Assembly: GCF_002943565.1 (NCBI RefSeq)
Contig: NZ_PJCH01000001.1
Location: 310,001 to 374,000, forward strand
Source of the DNA: Hyphococcus luteus
GTDB taxonomy: Bacteria > Pseudomonadota > Alphaproteobacteria > Caulobacterales > Parvularculaceae
Direction of reading: 5' to 3'
DNA length: 64,000 nucleotides
The notes under the pieces were generated by a model, which saw only the letters and a list, made by a program, of their open reading frames with translations, was not told the origin of the DNA and made no database searches. Positions 1 through 9,597 of this stretch are shown here, one piece after another (the stretch's first letter is position 1; every line of letters begins with the position of its first letter). Both the position numbers and the translations under genes were made by a program.

Positions 1-1422
1 GGGCCGGGAACAGAAAGCGCTTATGGCGGCGTCGCGCAGGCCTTTTCGGAATCGGTCCCGCTGTTGTTTCTGCCGGGCGGCTATCCGACGGCGACCGCCC
101 ATGTGGGGCGCAACTACAACGCCGCGCATAACATGGCGAGCATCACGAAATCGGCCGAACCCTTGACCGCGCCTGCACAAACCAGCGCCGTCATGCGCCG
201 CGCCTTTACGCAATTGCGCAACGGAACGCCGGCGCCGGCGCTTGTGGAGCTGCCCTTCGATCTTCTCGAGGCGGAGGGCGCCGACGCCAATTACACGCCG
301 GCGGTTCGCGGCCGCTACGGGCCCGACGGTGACAGCATCGCGCGCGCCGCTGAAATGTTATGCGCCGCGAAACGCCCGGTGCTTTATGCGGGACAGGGCG
401 TTCACTGGGCCAACGCCTATGACGAGTTGCGTGCGCTTGCGGAACTGCTCGCCATTCCCGTCTGCACAAGCCTGCCGGGCAAGAGCAGTTTCGATGAAAC
501 GCACGCCCTGTCGCTCGGCTCCGGCGGCGCGGCGATGCCGTTTACAGTGCGGCGCTTCCTCGATGAAGCGGACGTCATTTTCGGCGTCGGTTGCAGCTTT
601 ACGGCGACGCCTTTCGGCGTGCGCATGCCCGAAGGAAAGCGCGTCATTCACGCGACCCTGGATCCGGCGGCGCTCAACCGCCATGTCCCGGCGGATGTCG
701 CGCTTGTGGGCGATGCAAAGCTGACGCTCGCCGCCTTGCTCGAAGCTTGCCGCGCGCGCGTCGGCGCCGTCCCCCGCGACCGAAGCGCTGTCGTCAGCGA
801 AATTGAATCGGTCTCGGCGGAATGGATGAAGCAGTGGCTGGCGAAGCTCACAAGCGATCAGACGCCGATGACGCCCTATCGCGTGCTATGGGACCTCCAA
901 CAAACCGTCGATGTCGCAAACACCATTATCACCCATGACGCCGGCAGTCCGAGGGACCAGCTAAGCCCGTTCTGGAAAACCAAAACCCCGCTCAGCTATA
1001 TCGGCTGGGGCAAGTCGACCCAGCTTGGCTACGGTCTCGGCCTCGCCATGGGCGCAAAGCTCGCCTGCCCCGACAAGCTCTGCATCAATGTCTGGGGCGA
1101 CGCCGCCATCGGCTTCACCGGCATGGATTTCGAAACCGCGGTGCGCGAAAAGCTTCCGGTTCTCTCGATCCTTTTGAATAATTCCTCGATGGCGATGGAG
1201 CTCAATGTCATGCCTGTCGCCACCGACAAGTTCCGGTCGACGGACGTGTCCGGCCATTACGCCGATTTCGCAAAAGCGCTCGGCGGCCATGGAGAGCGCA
1301 TTGCCAAAATCGAGGATATCGTTCCCGCCATCAAGCGCGGCGTCGAAGCGACGGAGCGCGGCCAGCCGGCCCTGCTTGAATTCATGACCTCGCAGGAGCT
1401 CGACTTTTCTCGCTATCCATAA
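1..1422 (+). CDS. Thiamine-diphosphate enzyme, acetolactate synthase-like (5' partial)
   Basis: The reading frame is open from base 1, so the gene begins upstream of the window; roughly the first 80 residues, including the catalytic glutamate, are missing. What remains (473 codons) starts in the GPG-T segment typical of the N-terminal pyrimidine-binding domain, followed by a central domain and a C-terminal pyrophosphate-binding domain with GDAAIGF...LLNNSSM, the GD-x(n)-NN thiamine-diphosphate motif. Such enzymes decarboxylate 2-oxo acids and transfer or release the aldehyde in the cytoplasm. It resembles the general 'thiamine pyrophosphate-requiring protein' group rather than the biosynthetic IlvB, and no ilvN-like small subunit is next to it. 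It converges on a second enzyme of the same superfamily with an 8-bp gap. The substrate cannot be told from sequence. Confidence 0.85.
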   Translation, partial: GPGTESAYGGVAQAFSESVPLLFLPGGYPTATAHVGRNYNAAHNMASITKSAEPLTAPAQTSAVMRRAFTQLRNGTPAPALVELPFDLLEAEGADANYTPAVRGRYGPDGDSIARAAEMLCAAKRPVLYAGQGVHWANAYDELRALAELLAIPVCTSLPGKSSFDETHALSLGSGGAAMPFTVRRFLDEADVIFGVGCSFTATPFGVRMPEGKRVIHATLDPAALNRHVPADVALVGDAKLTLAALLEACRARVGAVPRDRSAVVSEIESVSAEWMKQWLAKLTSDQTPMTPYRVLWDLQQTVDVANTIITHDAGSPRDQLSPFWKTKTPLSYIGWGKSTQLGYGLGLAMGAKLACPDKLCINVWGDAAIGFTGMDFETAVREKLPVLSILLNNSSMAMELNVMPVATDKFRSTDVSGHYADFAKALGGHGERIAKIEDIVPAIKRGVEATERGQPALLEFMTSQELDFSRYP

Positions 1423-1430
1423 GCGCGACC

Positions 1431-2978
1431 TTAAGGGACAATCGCCTCAATCAGGCGCGGCCCCTTCTCCGCCATGGCGTCGGCGAAAGCTTTATCAAGA
1501 TCCTCGACCGTTTCGACCTTGACCGCCGGCACGCCGAAGCCTTCGGCAATCTGCGTCCAGCTGATGCTCGGATTGCTGAGATCGAGCAGCGACATGGCCT
1601 TGGGACCCGGATTCTGAGCGCCCACGCGCTGCAGCTCGATGTTCAAGATCGCATAGCTTGAATTATTGATCAGCACCGTGACGATATCGAGTTCTTCACG
1701 CGCCATGGTCCACAGCGCCTGCACCGTGTAAAGCCCGCTGCCGTCGGCCTGCAGACTGACGACCTTGCGGTCCGGGGCCGCTATCGCCGCGCCGATGGCG
1801 AGCGGCAGTCCCTGTCCGATGGCGCCGCCGGTGAGCGTCAGCCAGTCATGAGGTTTTGCGCCCGCCGTCATCGGGAAAAGCGCAATGCCCGCCGTCGCGC
1901 CTTCATCGGAGACGATGGCGCCTTCGGGCAGATGCGCGGCGATGACAGCGCCCAGCCCCATGACATTGAGCGGGCCGCTGGGGATCGGCGGCAAGGGCGC
2001 GGGCGATGCGGACTGGGGCTGTTTCGGCGCCTCGAGCGCGTCGGCAAGGGCGGTCAGCCCCGCCAGCGCGTCTTCCCTCGGCGCGGCAAGGGTCAGGCAT
2101 TCCGCGTCTTCAGGCACGAGCACGCTCGGCTTGCCGGGATAGGCGAAGAAGGCGACAGGCGCGTCGGCCCCGGCGAGCACCATGTGGCGCACGCCCTGAA
2201 GCGCATCGAGCGCCGCTTCGCCGAAATAAGGCAAGCGCTCCACCAGCGGGCGGGCGCCCCCGCGCTGCAGGCGCGCGGGGAACGTTTCGCAGACAAGCCT
2301 TGCGCCCGTCGCTTGCGAGATGCGCGCCGCTTGAATCAGCGCCTCTTCCGTCAGCGCGGGGCCTCCGAGAAAAAGCACCGCCGGTTCGCCGGCCATCAGC
2401 GCGGCGCGCGCGCTTTCGACGCGCGAATCCTCAGGAACTGGCGGCGCCGGCGGCGCCACCGGCGCAGCCGGAACGCCCGCCTCGCCCCAGGCCGCATCGG
2501 CGGGAACGATCAGCGTGGCGATCTGACCTGGAAATTCGCGTGCGGCGGCCACCGCGGCGGCGCCGTCGACGGCGAGTCCTTCCGCTGACGGCGACGCATG
2601 CACCCAGTCGGAAACGGGGCCGGCGATCCCGGCGATATCGGAGGTCAGCGGCGCGTCATAGTGCAGATGATAGGTGGCGTGATCGCCGACAATGTTGACG
2701 ACTTGCGAGCGCGCGCGCCGGGCGTTGTGAAGATTGGCGACGCCGTTGCCGAGCCCGGCCCCGAGATGAAGAAGCGTCACCGCCGGCTTGCCTGCGATGC
2801 GGGCGTAGCCGTCGGCGGCGCCCGTCGCCACGCCTTCGAAAAGGCACAGGACGGCGCGCATCGATGACGACCGGTCGATCGCCGCGACGAGTTGCATCTC
2901 CGACGTGCCGGGATTTGCAAAACACACCTCGACGCCGCTCTCCGTCAGCGTTTCAAGCAGGGCTTCGGCTCCGTTCAT
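1431..2978 (-). CDS. Acetolactate synthase large subunit-like ThDP enzyme (IlvX type)
   Basis: A 515-residue protein, a normal length for the short IlvX-like branch of ThDP enzymes. The start is placed at MNGAEALLET because AAGGAGAG lies just upstream; the frame stays open for 34 more codons but without a comparable ribosome binding site. The N-terminal domain has ANPGTSEM and the catalytic glutamate (LCLFEGVATGAADGYARI, about residue 48). The C-terminal domain has ADGSGLY...LINNSS, a ThDP motif with Ala in place of the usual first Gly of GDG. The central domain carries a proline/alanine-rich stretch near residues 330-350. Likely a cytoplasmic 2-oxo acid decarboxylase or carboligase. It converges on the related gene at 1-1422, and the pair may be old duplicates. 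The substrate is unknown. Confidence 0.85.
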   Translation of the reverse strand: MNGAEALLETLTESGVEVCFANPGTSEMQLVAAIDRSSSMRAVLCLFEGVATGAADGYARIAGKPAVTLLHLGAGLGNGVANLHNARRARSQVVNIVGDHATYHLHYDAPLTSDIAGIAGPVSDWVHASPSAEGLAVDGAAAVAAAREFPGQIATLIVPADAAWGEAGVPAAPVAPPAPPVPEDSRVESARAALMAGEPAVLFLGGPALTEEALIQAARISQATGARLVCETFPARLQRGGARPLVERLPYFGEAALDALQGVRHMVLAGADAPVAFFAYPGKPSVLVPEDAECLTLAAPREDALAGLTALADALEAPKQPQSASPAPLPPIPSGPLNVMGLGAVIAAHLPEGAIVSDEGATAGIALFPMTAGAKPHDWLTLTGGAIGQGLPLAIGAAIAAPDRKVVSLQADGSGLYTVQALWTMAREELDIVTVLINNSSYAILNIELQRVGAQNPGPKAMSLLDLSNPSISWTQIAEGFGVPAVKVETVEDLDKAFADAMAEKGPRLIEAIVP

Positions 2979-3168
2979 GGCGTTTTCTCTCCTTGCGAGC
3001 GCGGGGGCCGCCGGTCCGCTTGCGGCTTTGTCCCGATTATATTGGCTCATCGGCGCGATGCGAACCGCTATCAGCAGCACGGGGGGTGCGGTCGCGAGGA
3101 TGCATCCGGTTAATAAATTTAACCCAGATCAAAAGCTTATGCTTCTATTCTTTTACGAAGACGACCCA

Positions 3169-3197
3169 TTGTCGGAATTCCGCCTGGTTTCTATCTA
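3169..3197 (+). promoter_or_regulatory. Candidate sigma70-type promoter of the PHA operon
   Basis: TTGTCG at 3169-3174 and TATCTA at 3192-3197 are separated by 17 bp and lie about 38 bp before the phaC start codon. Spacing and position fit a housekeeping promoter. No experiment supports it, and the hexamers are only partial matches. Confidence 0.4.
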
Positions 3198-3234
3198 GGC
3201 TAAAGTCACTCAGAGCGTATCCAAGAGGCCTATA

Positions 3235-5118
3235 ATGGCGAACGCCGGAAATGTTGTTCCCTACAAGACCGCCGCGGCGAAAGATCGGGCCAAGGATGCG
3301 AAGCGCGCGTCCGAGCCCCACTGGCCGCAACCGCCTCACAGCTATATGCCGAGCGCGCTGCCCTTCCCTCGCTGGTCGGACGACTCCTATGCGTCGACCG
3401 CGTTTTTCGAACTGGCGGACCGCTCAGTCGACGCCATGATCGGGCGTTACACCTATGGGCTTTCCCCCTCCGCGCTTATGGGCCTTTACATCGACTGGTC
3501 CATGGGACTCGCTTTTGCGCCCGGCAAAAGGGCGCAGCTCATCGACAAGTTCTTCCGCAAGAATCAGAAATTCTTCTCCTATCTCCTGCAATATATGTCA
3601 GGAGAAGAACCGGCCCCTTGCATTGATCCCCTGGAGCAGGACCGCCGGTTCCGCAGCGAGAACTGGCAAAAGCCGCCTTTCAATTTCTTCTATCAGGCGT
3701 TCCTCTTCAACCAGCAATGGTGGCACAACGCCACGACGGGCATAAAGGGCGTGACGCCGGCGGAGGAAAACGCGATTGAATTCACCGCGCGCCAGCTGCT
3801 CGACATTTTCGCGCCGTCCAATTTCCTGCTGACCAATCCCGACATTCTCCAGAAGACCATGGAGACCGGCGGCGCCAATCTGTTTCAGGGCTGGAAAAAC
3901 TTTGTCGAAGACTGGAACCGGGCCGTCGCCGGCCATGGGCCGGTGGGCGGCGAAGAGTATGCCGTAGGCGAAAATCTCGGCGTCACGCCGGGCAAGGTGG
4001 TTTACCGGAACGCCCTCATGGAGCTGATCCAGTATGAACCCGCCACAAAAGACGTTTACGCCGAGCCGGTGCTGATCACGCCGGCCTGGATCATGAAATA
4101 CTACATTCTCGATCTCTCGCCGCATAATTCCATGGTCAAATATCTCGTCGATCAGGGACACACGGTGTTCATGATCTCATGGAAGAACCCGGACGCCGCA
4201 GACCGCGACAAGGGCATGGACGATTACATGACGCTCGGGCCCCTGGCCGCGCTGGACGCGATCGACGCCATCATGCCCGGCCGGCAGGTTCATGGCGTCG
4301 GCTATTGTCTCGGCGGCACGCTGCTTTCGATCGCCGCAGCTTTCTTGGATCGCGACAATAAAAGCCCTTTCAAATCGCTCTCATTCCTCGCCGCCCAGTT
4401 CGACTTCGAGGAAGCGGGCGAGCTGATGCTGTTCATCAATGAAAAACAGCTTTCTTTCCTTGAGAACATCATGTGGGAGCAGGGCTTTCTCGACACCAAA
4501 CAAATGGCGGGCACTTTTCAACTTCTCCGGTCGAACGACCTTATCTGGTCGCGCATGCAGCGCGAATATCTGATGGGCGAGCGCCAGAGCATGAACGATC
4601 TCATGGCCTGGAACGCCGATGCGACGCGCATGCCGTTCAGAATGCATTCCGAATATTTACGCCGCCTGTTCCTCAACAACGATCTGACGGAGGGCCATTA
4701 CTATGTCGACGGCCGACCGGTGCTGATCAATGAAATCCGGCCGCCGATATTCGCCGTCGGCACAGAAAAAGACCACGTCGCCCCCTGGCGTTCGGTTTAT
4801 AAGTGGAACCTCTTTGCGGATACGGAAGTGACTTTCCTGCTCACCAATGGCGGCCACAATGCCGGCATTGTCAGCGAACCCGGCCATCATCACCGCCATT
4901 ACCAGATGGCGACGAGACAAGACCATGACAGCTATGTCGATCCCGATCTCTGGGCCTCCCAGACGCCGACGGAGGAAGGCTCGTGGTGGCCGGCCTGGGC
5001 CGCCTGGCTGGCGGAGCGCTCAAGCAAGGAGCGCGTCGCGCCGCCGCCGCTCGGCGCGCCGGAAAAGGGATATGAACCTTTGTGCGACGCGCCGGGTCAA
5101 TATGTCTTTGGCGAATGA
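3235..5118 (+). CDS. phaC: Poly(3-hydroxyalkanoate) synthase (PhaC family)
   Basis: Polymerises (R)-3-hydroxyacyl-CoA into intracellular polyester granules. The 627-residue protein has the alpha/beta-hydrolase fold with a cysteine lipase box GYCLGG (nucleophile Cys358), an Asp at about 513 (EKDHVAPW) and a His at about 541 (NGGHNAGIV), which together form the PhaC triad. The N-terminal region (about 50-250) contains the aromatic-rich conserved blocks of the family (FFYQAFLFNQQWW). Length and single-subunit layout fit class I synthases. AGAGG precedes the ATG. It heads an operon with a MaoC-phosphotransacylase fusion and a short-chain acid kinase, a partnership that suggests CoA-thioester and acyl-phosphate exchange linked to polymer metabolism. 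No phasin or depolymerase gene is visible nearby. Confidence 0.93.
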   Translation: MANAGNVVPYKTAAAKDRAKDAKRASEPHWPQPPHSYMPSALPFPRWSDDSYASTAFFELADRSVDAMIGRYTYGLSPSALMGLYIDWSMGLAFAPGKRAQLIDKFFRKNQKFFSYLLQYMSGEEPAPCIDPLEQDRRFRSENWQKPPFNFFYQAFLFNQQWWHNATTGIKGVTPAEENAIEFTARQLLDIFAPSNFLLTNPDILQKTMETGGANLFQGWKNFVEDWNRAVAGHGPVGGEEYAVGENLGVTPGKVVYRNALMELIQYEPATKDVYAEPVLITPAWIMKYYILDLSPHNSMVKYLVDQGHTVFMISWKNPDAADRDKGMDDYMTLGPLAALDAIDAIMPGRQVHGVGYCLGGTLLSIAAAFLDRDNKSPFKSLSFLAAQFDFEEAGELMLFINEKQLSFLENIMWEQGFLDTKQMAGTFQLLRSNDLIWSRMQREYLMGERQSMNDLMAWNADATRMPFRMHSEYLRRLFLNNDLTEGHYYVDGRPVLINEIRPPIFAVGTEKDHVAPWRSVYKWNLFADTEVTFLLTNGGHNAGIVSEPGHHHRHYQMATRQDHDSYVDPDLWASQTPTEEGSWWPAWAAWLAERSSKERVAPPPLGAPEKGYEPLCDAPGQYVFGE

Positions 5119-5203
5119 GTTGGGCTTGCGCCTTCAGTCGCGCTGCGGCGTTTGCAGCGACCATGATTAGCCGCATAATGCTGTTTCGCCCCGTGAGGAT
5201 TGC

Positions 5204-6604
5204 ATGAATTCGCTGCACTATATCGAGAACAGGACTTTCGATGAGATCAAGATCGGCGAGAGCGCGGAGCTTCAACGCACGCTGAAGCCGGAAGACATCA
5301 GCCTGTTCGCCGTCTCTTCGGGCGATTTCAATCCGCTGCATATCGATCCGGACTATGCGCGCTCCAGCCAGTTCCATGAGGTCATCGCCCACGGCATGTG
5401 GGGCGGCGCGCTGATTTCCGCCCTCCTTGGCACGGAGCTGCCCGGGCCCGGCGCGATTTATCTCGACCAGGCGCTGAGTTTCCGCCACCCGATCGAGATC
5501 GGCGACACGGTCACCGTGCGCGCCGTCGTGAAAGAGAAGACCCCGGAAAACAATCACGTCACGCTCGACTGCGAATGCGTCAATCAGGACGGCGTCACGG
5601 TCATCACCGGCCAGGCGATTCTGATTGCGCCGACAGAAAAAGTCCGGCGCCCGCGCGCCAGCCTGCCCGAAGTTCATCTTCATAAACACGGCGAACGTTT
5701 TCAGGAGCTGATCGAAGCGACGCGCCCGCACGATCCGATCAAAACCGCAGTCATTCACCCGTGCGATTCGCTCTCCCTTGAAGGCGCGCTGAAGGCGCGC
5801 GACGAGACCATCATGGAGCCCGTCCTCGTCGGACCGAAAGCGAAAATCGAAAAGGCGGCGGCGGACGCCGGGCTCGACATCGCCGGACTTGAAATCGTCG
5901 ACGCCGCGCACAGCCACGCCGCAGCGGCGGCCGCTGTGGCGCTCGCCCGCGAAGGACGCGTTTCAGCGCTGATGAAAGGCGCGCTCCACACCGACGAGGT
6001 CATGGAAGCCGTCATCGACCGCGACGCCGGGCTCAGAACCGAACGGCGCATGAGCCATATCTTCGCTTTCGACGTGCCAAGCTATCCGAAACTATTGATG
6101 ATCACGGATGCGGCCATCAACATTTACCCGGCCATCGACGACAAATGCGACATCGTCCAGAACGCCATCGATCTGGCGCAGGCGCTCGGCGTCGCGACGC
6201 CGAAAGTCGCACTTCTCTCGGCGGTCGAAACCATCAATCCCAAAATCGCCTCGACCGTGGACGCCGCCGCGCTCTGCAAGATGGCCGACCGCGGCCAGAT
6301 CACCGGCGGCGTTCTCGACGGCCCCCTGGCCTTCGACAACGCGATTTCAAAAAGCGCCGCCGCGACCAAGGGGATCGTATCGCCCGTGGCCGGCGACGCC
6401 GATATATTGCTGGCGCCCGATCTCGAAGCCGGCAACATGATCGCCAAACAGCTTATTTATCTCGCCGGAGCAGACAGCGCCGGCATCGTCCTCGGCGCGC
6501 GCGTGCCGATCATGCTGACCTCGCGAGCGGATGACGCCGGCGCGCGGCTCGCCTCCGCAGCGCTGGCGCAGCTCTATGTCCATGCAAAGATCGCCCGCCC
6601 GTGA
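5204..6604 (+). CDS. Bifunctional MaoC-like hydratase / phosphate acetyl- or butyryltransferase
   Basis: A two-domain fusion of 466 residues. Residues 1-150 form a MaoC hot-dog domain with the hydratase signature SGDFNPLHIDPDYA (Asp41, His46) and AHGMWGG. Residues from about 165 to the end match the PTA_PTB phosphotransacylase fold, with VDAAHSHAAA, KGALHTDEVM and GGVLDGPLAFDNAIS blocks. The predicted reactions are (R)-specific hydration of enoyl-CoA and exchange of acyl-CoA with acyl-phosphate. It sits between phaC (85-bp gap, GAGGA before its ATG) and the acid kinase, whose GTG start overlaps its stop by 4 bp (GTGA). Known relatives with this fusion occur in PHA-producing proteobacteria. 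It could feed (R)-3-hydroxyacyl-CoA to the synthase or dispose of acyl-CoA through acyl-phosphate. Confidence 0.9.
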   Translation: MNSLHYIENRTFDEIKIGESAELQRTLKPEDISLFAVSSGDFNPLHIDPDYARSSQFHEVIAHGMWGGALISALLGTELPGPGAIYLDQALSFRHPIEIGDTVTVRAVVKEKTPENNHVTLDCECVNQDGVTVITGQAILIAPTEKVRRPRASLPEVHLHKHGERFQELIEATRPHDPIKTAVIHPCDSLSLEGALKARDETIMEPVLVGPKAKIEKAAADAGLDIAGLEIVDAAHSHAAAAAAVALAREGRVSALMKGALHTDEVMEAVIDRDAGLRTERRMSHIFAFDVPSYPKLLMITDAAINIYPAIDDKCDIVQNAIDLAQALGVATPKVALLSAVETINPKIASTVDAAALCKMADRGQITGGVLDGPLAFDNAISKSAAATKGIVSPVAGDADILLAPDLEAGNMIAKQLIYLAGADSAGIVLGARVPIMLTSRADDAGARLASAALAQLYVHAKIARP

Positions 6605-7779
6605 CCGGCCGCATCATCCTCGTCATCAACGCCGGCTCTTCGAGCATCAAATTCGCTGCTTATGACGCAGCAAGTCTAAAGCTGCGATTGCGCGGCGCAA
6701 TCGAGGAGCTGCGCAACACGCCCGCCTTCTCCATCCATGCTGAAGACGCGGCGCTCAAAACCGCTTTTGAAGATTTTCCGGCTTCGGGCGATCATGCGCG
6801 CTACACGGCCTGGATCCTCTACGCCTTGGAAAAGATCTTCCCGGACGACGCCGTCGCCATTGCGGGCCACCGCGTGGTGCATGGCGGCCTTCATTACGAC
6901 GCGCCGGCGAAAATCGATGACGCCGTGCTGGAAGACCTTCAATCGCTTTCGCCGCTGGCGCCCAATCACCAGCCGCACAATCTGGCGGCGATCCGGGCGG
7001 TCGCGGAAAAATCGCCCGCTCTCCCGCAGATCGCCTGTTTCGACACAAGCTTTCACCGCACCCAGCCGAGACTGGCGCAGCTCTTCGCCCTGCCCCGCGA
7101 CCTCATCGACGAAGGCGTGCTGCGCTACGGCTTTCACGGGCTTTCTTATGACCATATCGTCCACGAGCTGCCGACCCATCTCGACGCCAAATCGCGCCGC
7201 CGGGTGATTGCCGCGCATCTCGGCCACGGAGCCAGCATGTGCGCGCTTCAGAACGGGCGCAGCATCGCCACGACCATGGGCTTTACAGCACTTGACGGCC
7301 TCGTCATGGGCGCGCGCTGCGGCGCGCTCGATCCCGGCGTCGTCATCCATCTCATCAGGCAAAAGGGCATGAGCGCCGATGACGTCGACAAGATGCTGCA
7401 CTCGAAGTCCGGCATGCTCGGCGTTTCCGGGATCAGCGATGATGTCAGAGCGCTTTTAAAATCCGATGATCCGAAAGCGGAAGAAGCGCTCGACCTGTTC
7501 GCTTACCGCGCCGCCCGGGAGATCGGCTCCCTCATGGCGGCGCTCGGCGGTCTCGACGCGCTCGTCTTCACGGCGGGGATCGGCGAGAACTCCCCCGACA
7601 TGCGCAAACGCATTTGCGCGCGCGCCGACTGGACGGGTCTGAAACTCGATGAGGGCCTGAATGAGCAAAACGCGGGCCGCATCAGCGCGGCAAGCTCCGC
7701 CGTCGAGGTTCTGGTCATCCCGGCTAATGAAGAACTGGTGATCGCCCGCGCCTGCAAGACGGCGCTTGAAGAACGTTAA
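6601..7779 (+). CDS. ackA: Acetate/propionate/butyrate-type kinase
   Basis: Acetokinase family member of 392 residues that interconverts acyl-phosphate plus ADP with short-chain acid plus ATP. Visible motifs are LVINAGSSSIKF at the N-terminus, AGHRVVHGG, HLGHGASMCAL, GARCGALDPGVV and FTAGIGENSP. The GTG start overlaps the upstream stop (GTGA), so it is translationally coupled to the phosphotransacylase fusion, and together they can turn acyl-CoA into ATP plus the free acid. It ends 3 bp before the convergent polX gene. Whether the preferred substrate is acetate or a longer acid cannot be decided from the sequence, so the ackA symbol is by family only. Confidence 0.9.
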   Translation: MTGRIILVINAGSSSIKFAAYDAASLKLRLRGAIEELRNTPAFSIHAEDAALKTAFEDFPASGDHARYTAWILYALEKIFPDDAVAIAGHRVVHGGLHYDAPAKIDDAVLEDLQSLSPLAPNHQPHNLAAIRAVAEKSPALPQIACFDTSFHRTQPRLAQLFALPRDLIDEGVLRYGFHGLSYDHIVHELPTHLDAKSRRRVIAAHLGHGASMCALQNGRSIATTMGFTALDGLVMGARCGALDPGVVIHLIRQKGMSADDVDKMLHSKSGMLGVSGISDDVRALLKSDDPKAEEALDLFAYRAAREIGSLMAALGGLDALVFTAGIGENSPDMRKRICARADWTGLKLDEGLNEQNAGRISAASSAVEVLVIPANEELVIARACKTALEER

Positions 7780-7782
7780 GCC

Positions 7783-9498
7783 TCAACGCTTCAAAAGCGA
7801 TTTCAGCTCCCGCCAGGAGCGCGTGTTGATGACGTCTTTCTTGCCGACCCAGCCGCGCCGGGCCTGATCCACGCTGAAACGCATGAAATCGAGCTGATCC
7901 GTCGAATGGGCGTCGGTCGAGAGCGCCAGCTTCAGCCCGCGCTCGCGCGCCATGCGGCAATAAACATCGTTGAGATCGAGCCGCTCCGGCTGGCCGTTGA
8001 CTTCGAAATAGCATCCCCGCTCCAGCGCCGCATCCATCAGCGTCTCCATCTCGACGCGCATGGGATCGCGCTCGCCGATAAGCCGGGAGGTCGGATGCGC
8101 CAGAATGGAGAAGGCCGGATGGTCCATGGCGCGGATCAGCCGCTCTGTCTGCTTTGCGGGCGTGAGATCGAAATCGAAATGCACCGCGCAGACGGCGAGA
8201 TCGAGCTTTTCGAGAATGACATCGGGCAAATCGAGCGAGCCGTCGGCGAGAATGTCGACTTCGGCGGATTTGAGGATCCGGATCCCGCTCAGTTCTTCGT
8301 TGAGGCGATCGATCTCATCGAGCTGCTTTTCAAGCCGCGCCTTAGTGAGCCCGTGCGCAATGCGCACATGTTTGGTGTGATCGGTGATCGCGATATAGGC
8401 GTAGCCGCGCTTCTTTGCGGCGAGCGCCATCTCGCGGACCGAATGTTTGCCGTCCGTCGCCTTCGTATGGGCGTGCAGATCGCCGCGAATATCGCCGATC
8501 TTGACGAGGCTCGGCTGCTTGCCCTTTTCCGCCGCTTCGATTTCTCCCCGGTCTTCGCGCAATTCGGGCAGGATGAAGGGCAGATCGACGGATGCGTAGA
8601 CATCCTTTTCCGTGCGCCCTGCAACCGATTCCTTGCCTTTGAAAACGCCATATTCATTGACTTTGAGTTTGCGCGCGAGGGCGCGTTTTCGAAGCTTGAT
8701 GTTGTGCGCTTTCGAGCCGGTGAAATAGATGAGCGCCGCCCCGTAAGAATCCTTCTCCACAATACGGCAATCCACCTGCATGCCGGAGCGCAATCGCACC
8801 GTGGAGCGGGTTTTGCCCTTTGAATCGATTTTGCTGATCTCGTCGAAGTCCGTGAAATGATCCATGACTTTTTCAGGACTGGCGCTGGCGACCAGAATAT
8901 CGAGATCGCCCACCGTTTCCTTGCGCCGGCGAAAGCTTCCGGCGACTGTGATGTCGTTTTTGCGCGCGACCGCGCTTAAATGCTCCACAAGCCGGTCCGC
9001 GATCTTTTCGGCGTCGAAAAGCCGGATGCGGTCGTCCTGCGACCGGTCCGCCTTGAAATAGGCGAGAAGTTTTTCCTCCATCTTTTCGCCAAAGCCGGGC
9101 AGTTTCTGGAGTTCGCCTTTTTGCGCCGCCTTGCGCAATTCATCCGGCGTGCGGATGTTGAGGTCATCGTAAAGTTGCTTGACGCGTTTGGGCCCGAGCC
9201 CCGGCACGCGCGTCAGGTCGGCGAGCCCCGCCGGCACTGACTTTTTCAGATCCTCGAGCGCCTTCAATCGCCCGGTCTTATTAAGTTCGCCGATTTTCTC
9301 GGCGAGGTCCTTCCCGATGGTCGGCAGTTTGCTCAGATCCTCGCCGCGCTTGAGCATGTCCGCAGCCTCTTCGGACATGCCGCGCAACATGCGCGCCGCA
9401 TCGCGATAAGCCCGCACCCGGAAGGGATTGGCGTTATCGATCTCAAGAAGGTCCGCCAGTTGTTCGAAAACGGCGGCGATTTCATCATTGTGCATCAT
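7783..9498 (-). CDS. polX: PolX DNA polymerase / 3'-5' exonuclease with PHP domain
   Basis: Family X repair polymerase of 571 residues, the usual size for bacterial PolX. N-terminal helix-hairpin-helix elements (LPTIGKDLAEKIGELN; VPGLGPKRVKQLY) bind DNA. The polymerase palm has GSFRRRKETVGDLDILVA with the metal-binding D-x-D. The C-terminal PHP phosphoesterase domain shows DLHAHTKATDGK, ITDHTKH, VDILADGSLD, ILAHPTSR and STDAHSTDQL, the histidines and aspartates of its metal centre. Expected role: gap filling and end trimming in base excision repair. The start is set at one of two adjacent ATGs (9498 or 9495), where family similarity begins; an ATG 18 codons further upstream is possible, and neither has a strong ribosome binding site. 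Confidence 0.92.
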   Translation of the reverse strand: MMHNDEIAAVFEQLADLLEIDNANPFRVRAYRDAARMLRGMSEEAADMLKRGEDLSKLPTIGKDLAEKIGELNKTGRLKALEDLKKSVPAGLADLTRVPGLGPKRVKQLYDDLNIRTPDELRKAAQKGELQKLPGFGEKMEEKLLAYFKADRSQDDRIRLFDAEKIADRLVEHLSAVARKNDITVAGSFRRRKETVGDLDILVASASPEKVMDHFTDFDEISKIDSKGKTRSTVRLRSGMQVDCRIVEKDSYGAALIYFTGSKAHNIKLRKRALARKLKVNEYGVFKGKESVAGRTEKDVYASVDLPFILPELREDRGEIEAAEKGKQPSLVKIGDIRGDLHAHTKATDGKHSVREMALAAKKRGYAYIAITDHTKHVRIAHGLTKARLEKQLDEIDRLNEELSGIRILKSAEVDILADGSLDLPDVILEKLDLAVCAVHFDFDLTPAKQTERLIRAMDHPAFSILAHPTSRLIGERDPMRVEMETLMDAALERGCYFEVNGQPERLDLNDVYCRMARERGLKLALSTDAHSTDQLDFMRFSVDQARRGWVGKKDVINTRSWRELKSLLKR

Positions 9499-9597
9499 AA
9501 GCCCGCACTCGTTTAAAGGCGCGCCGGCCCGGCGAAGGGCCTCTTTATGCATAGCAACATGACGGGCCCGGCAAAAGGTCCCCCGCAGTTTGCGCGT

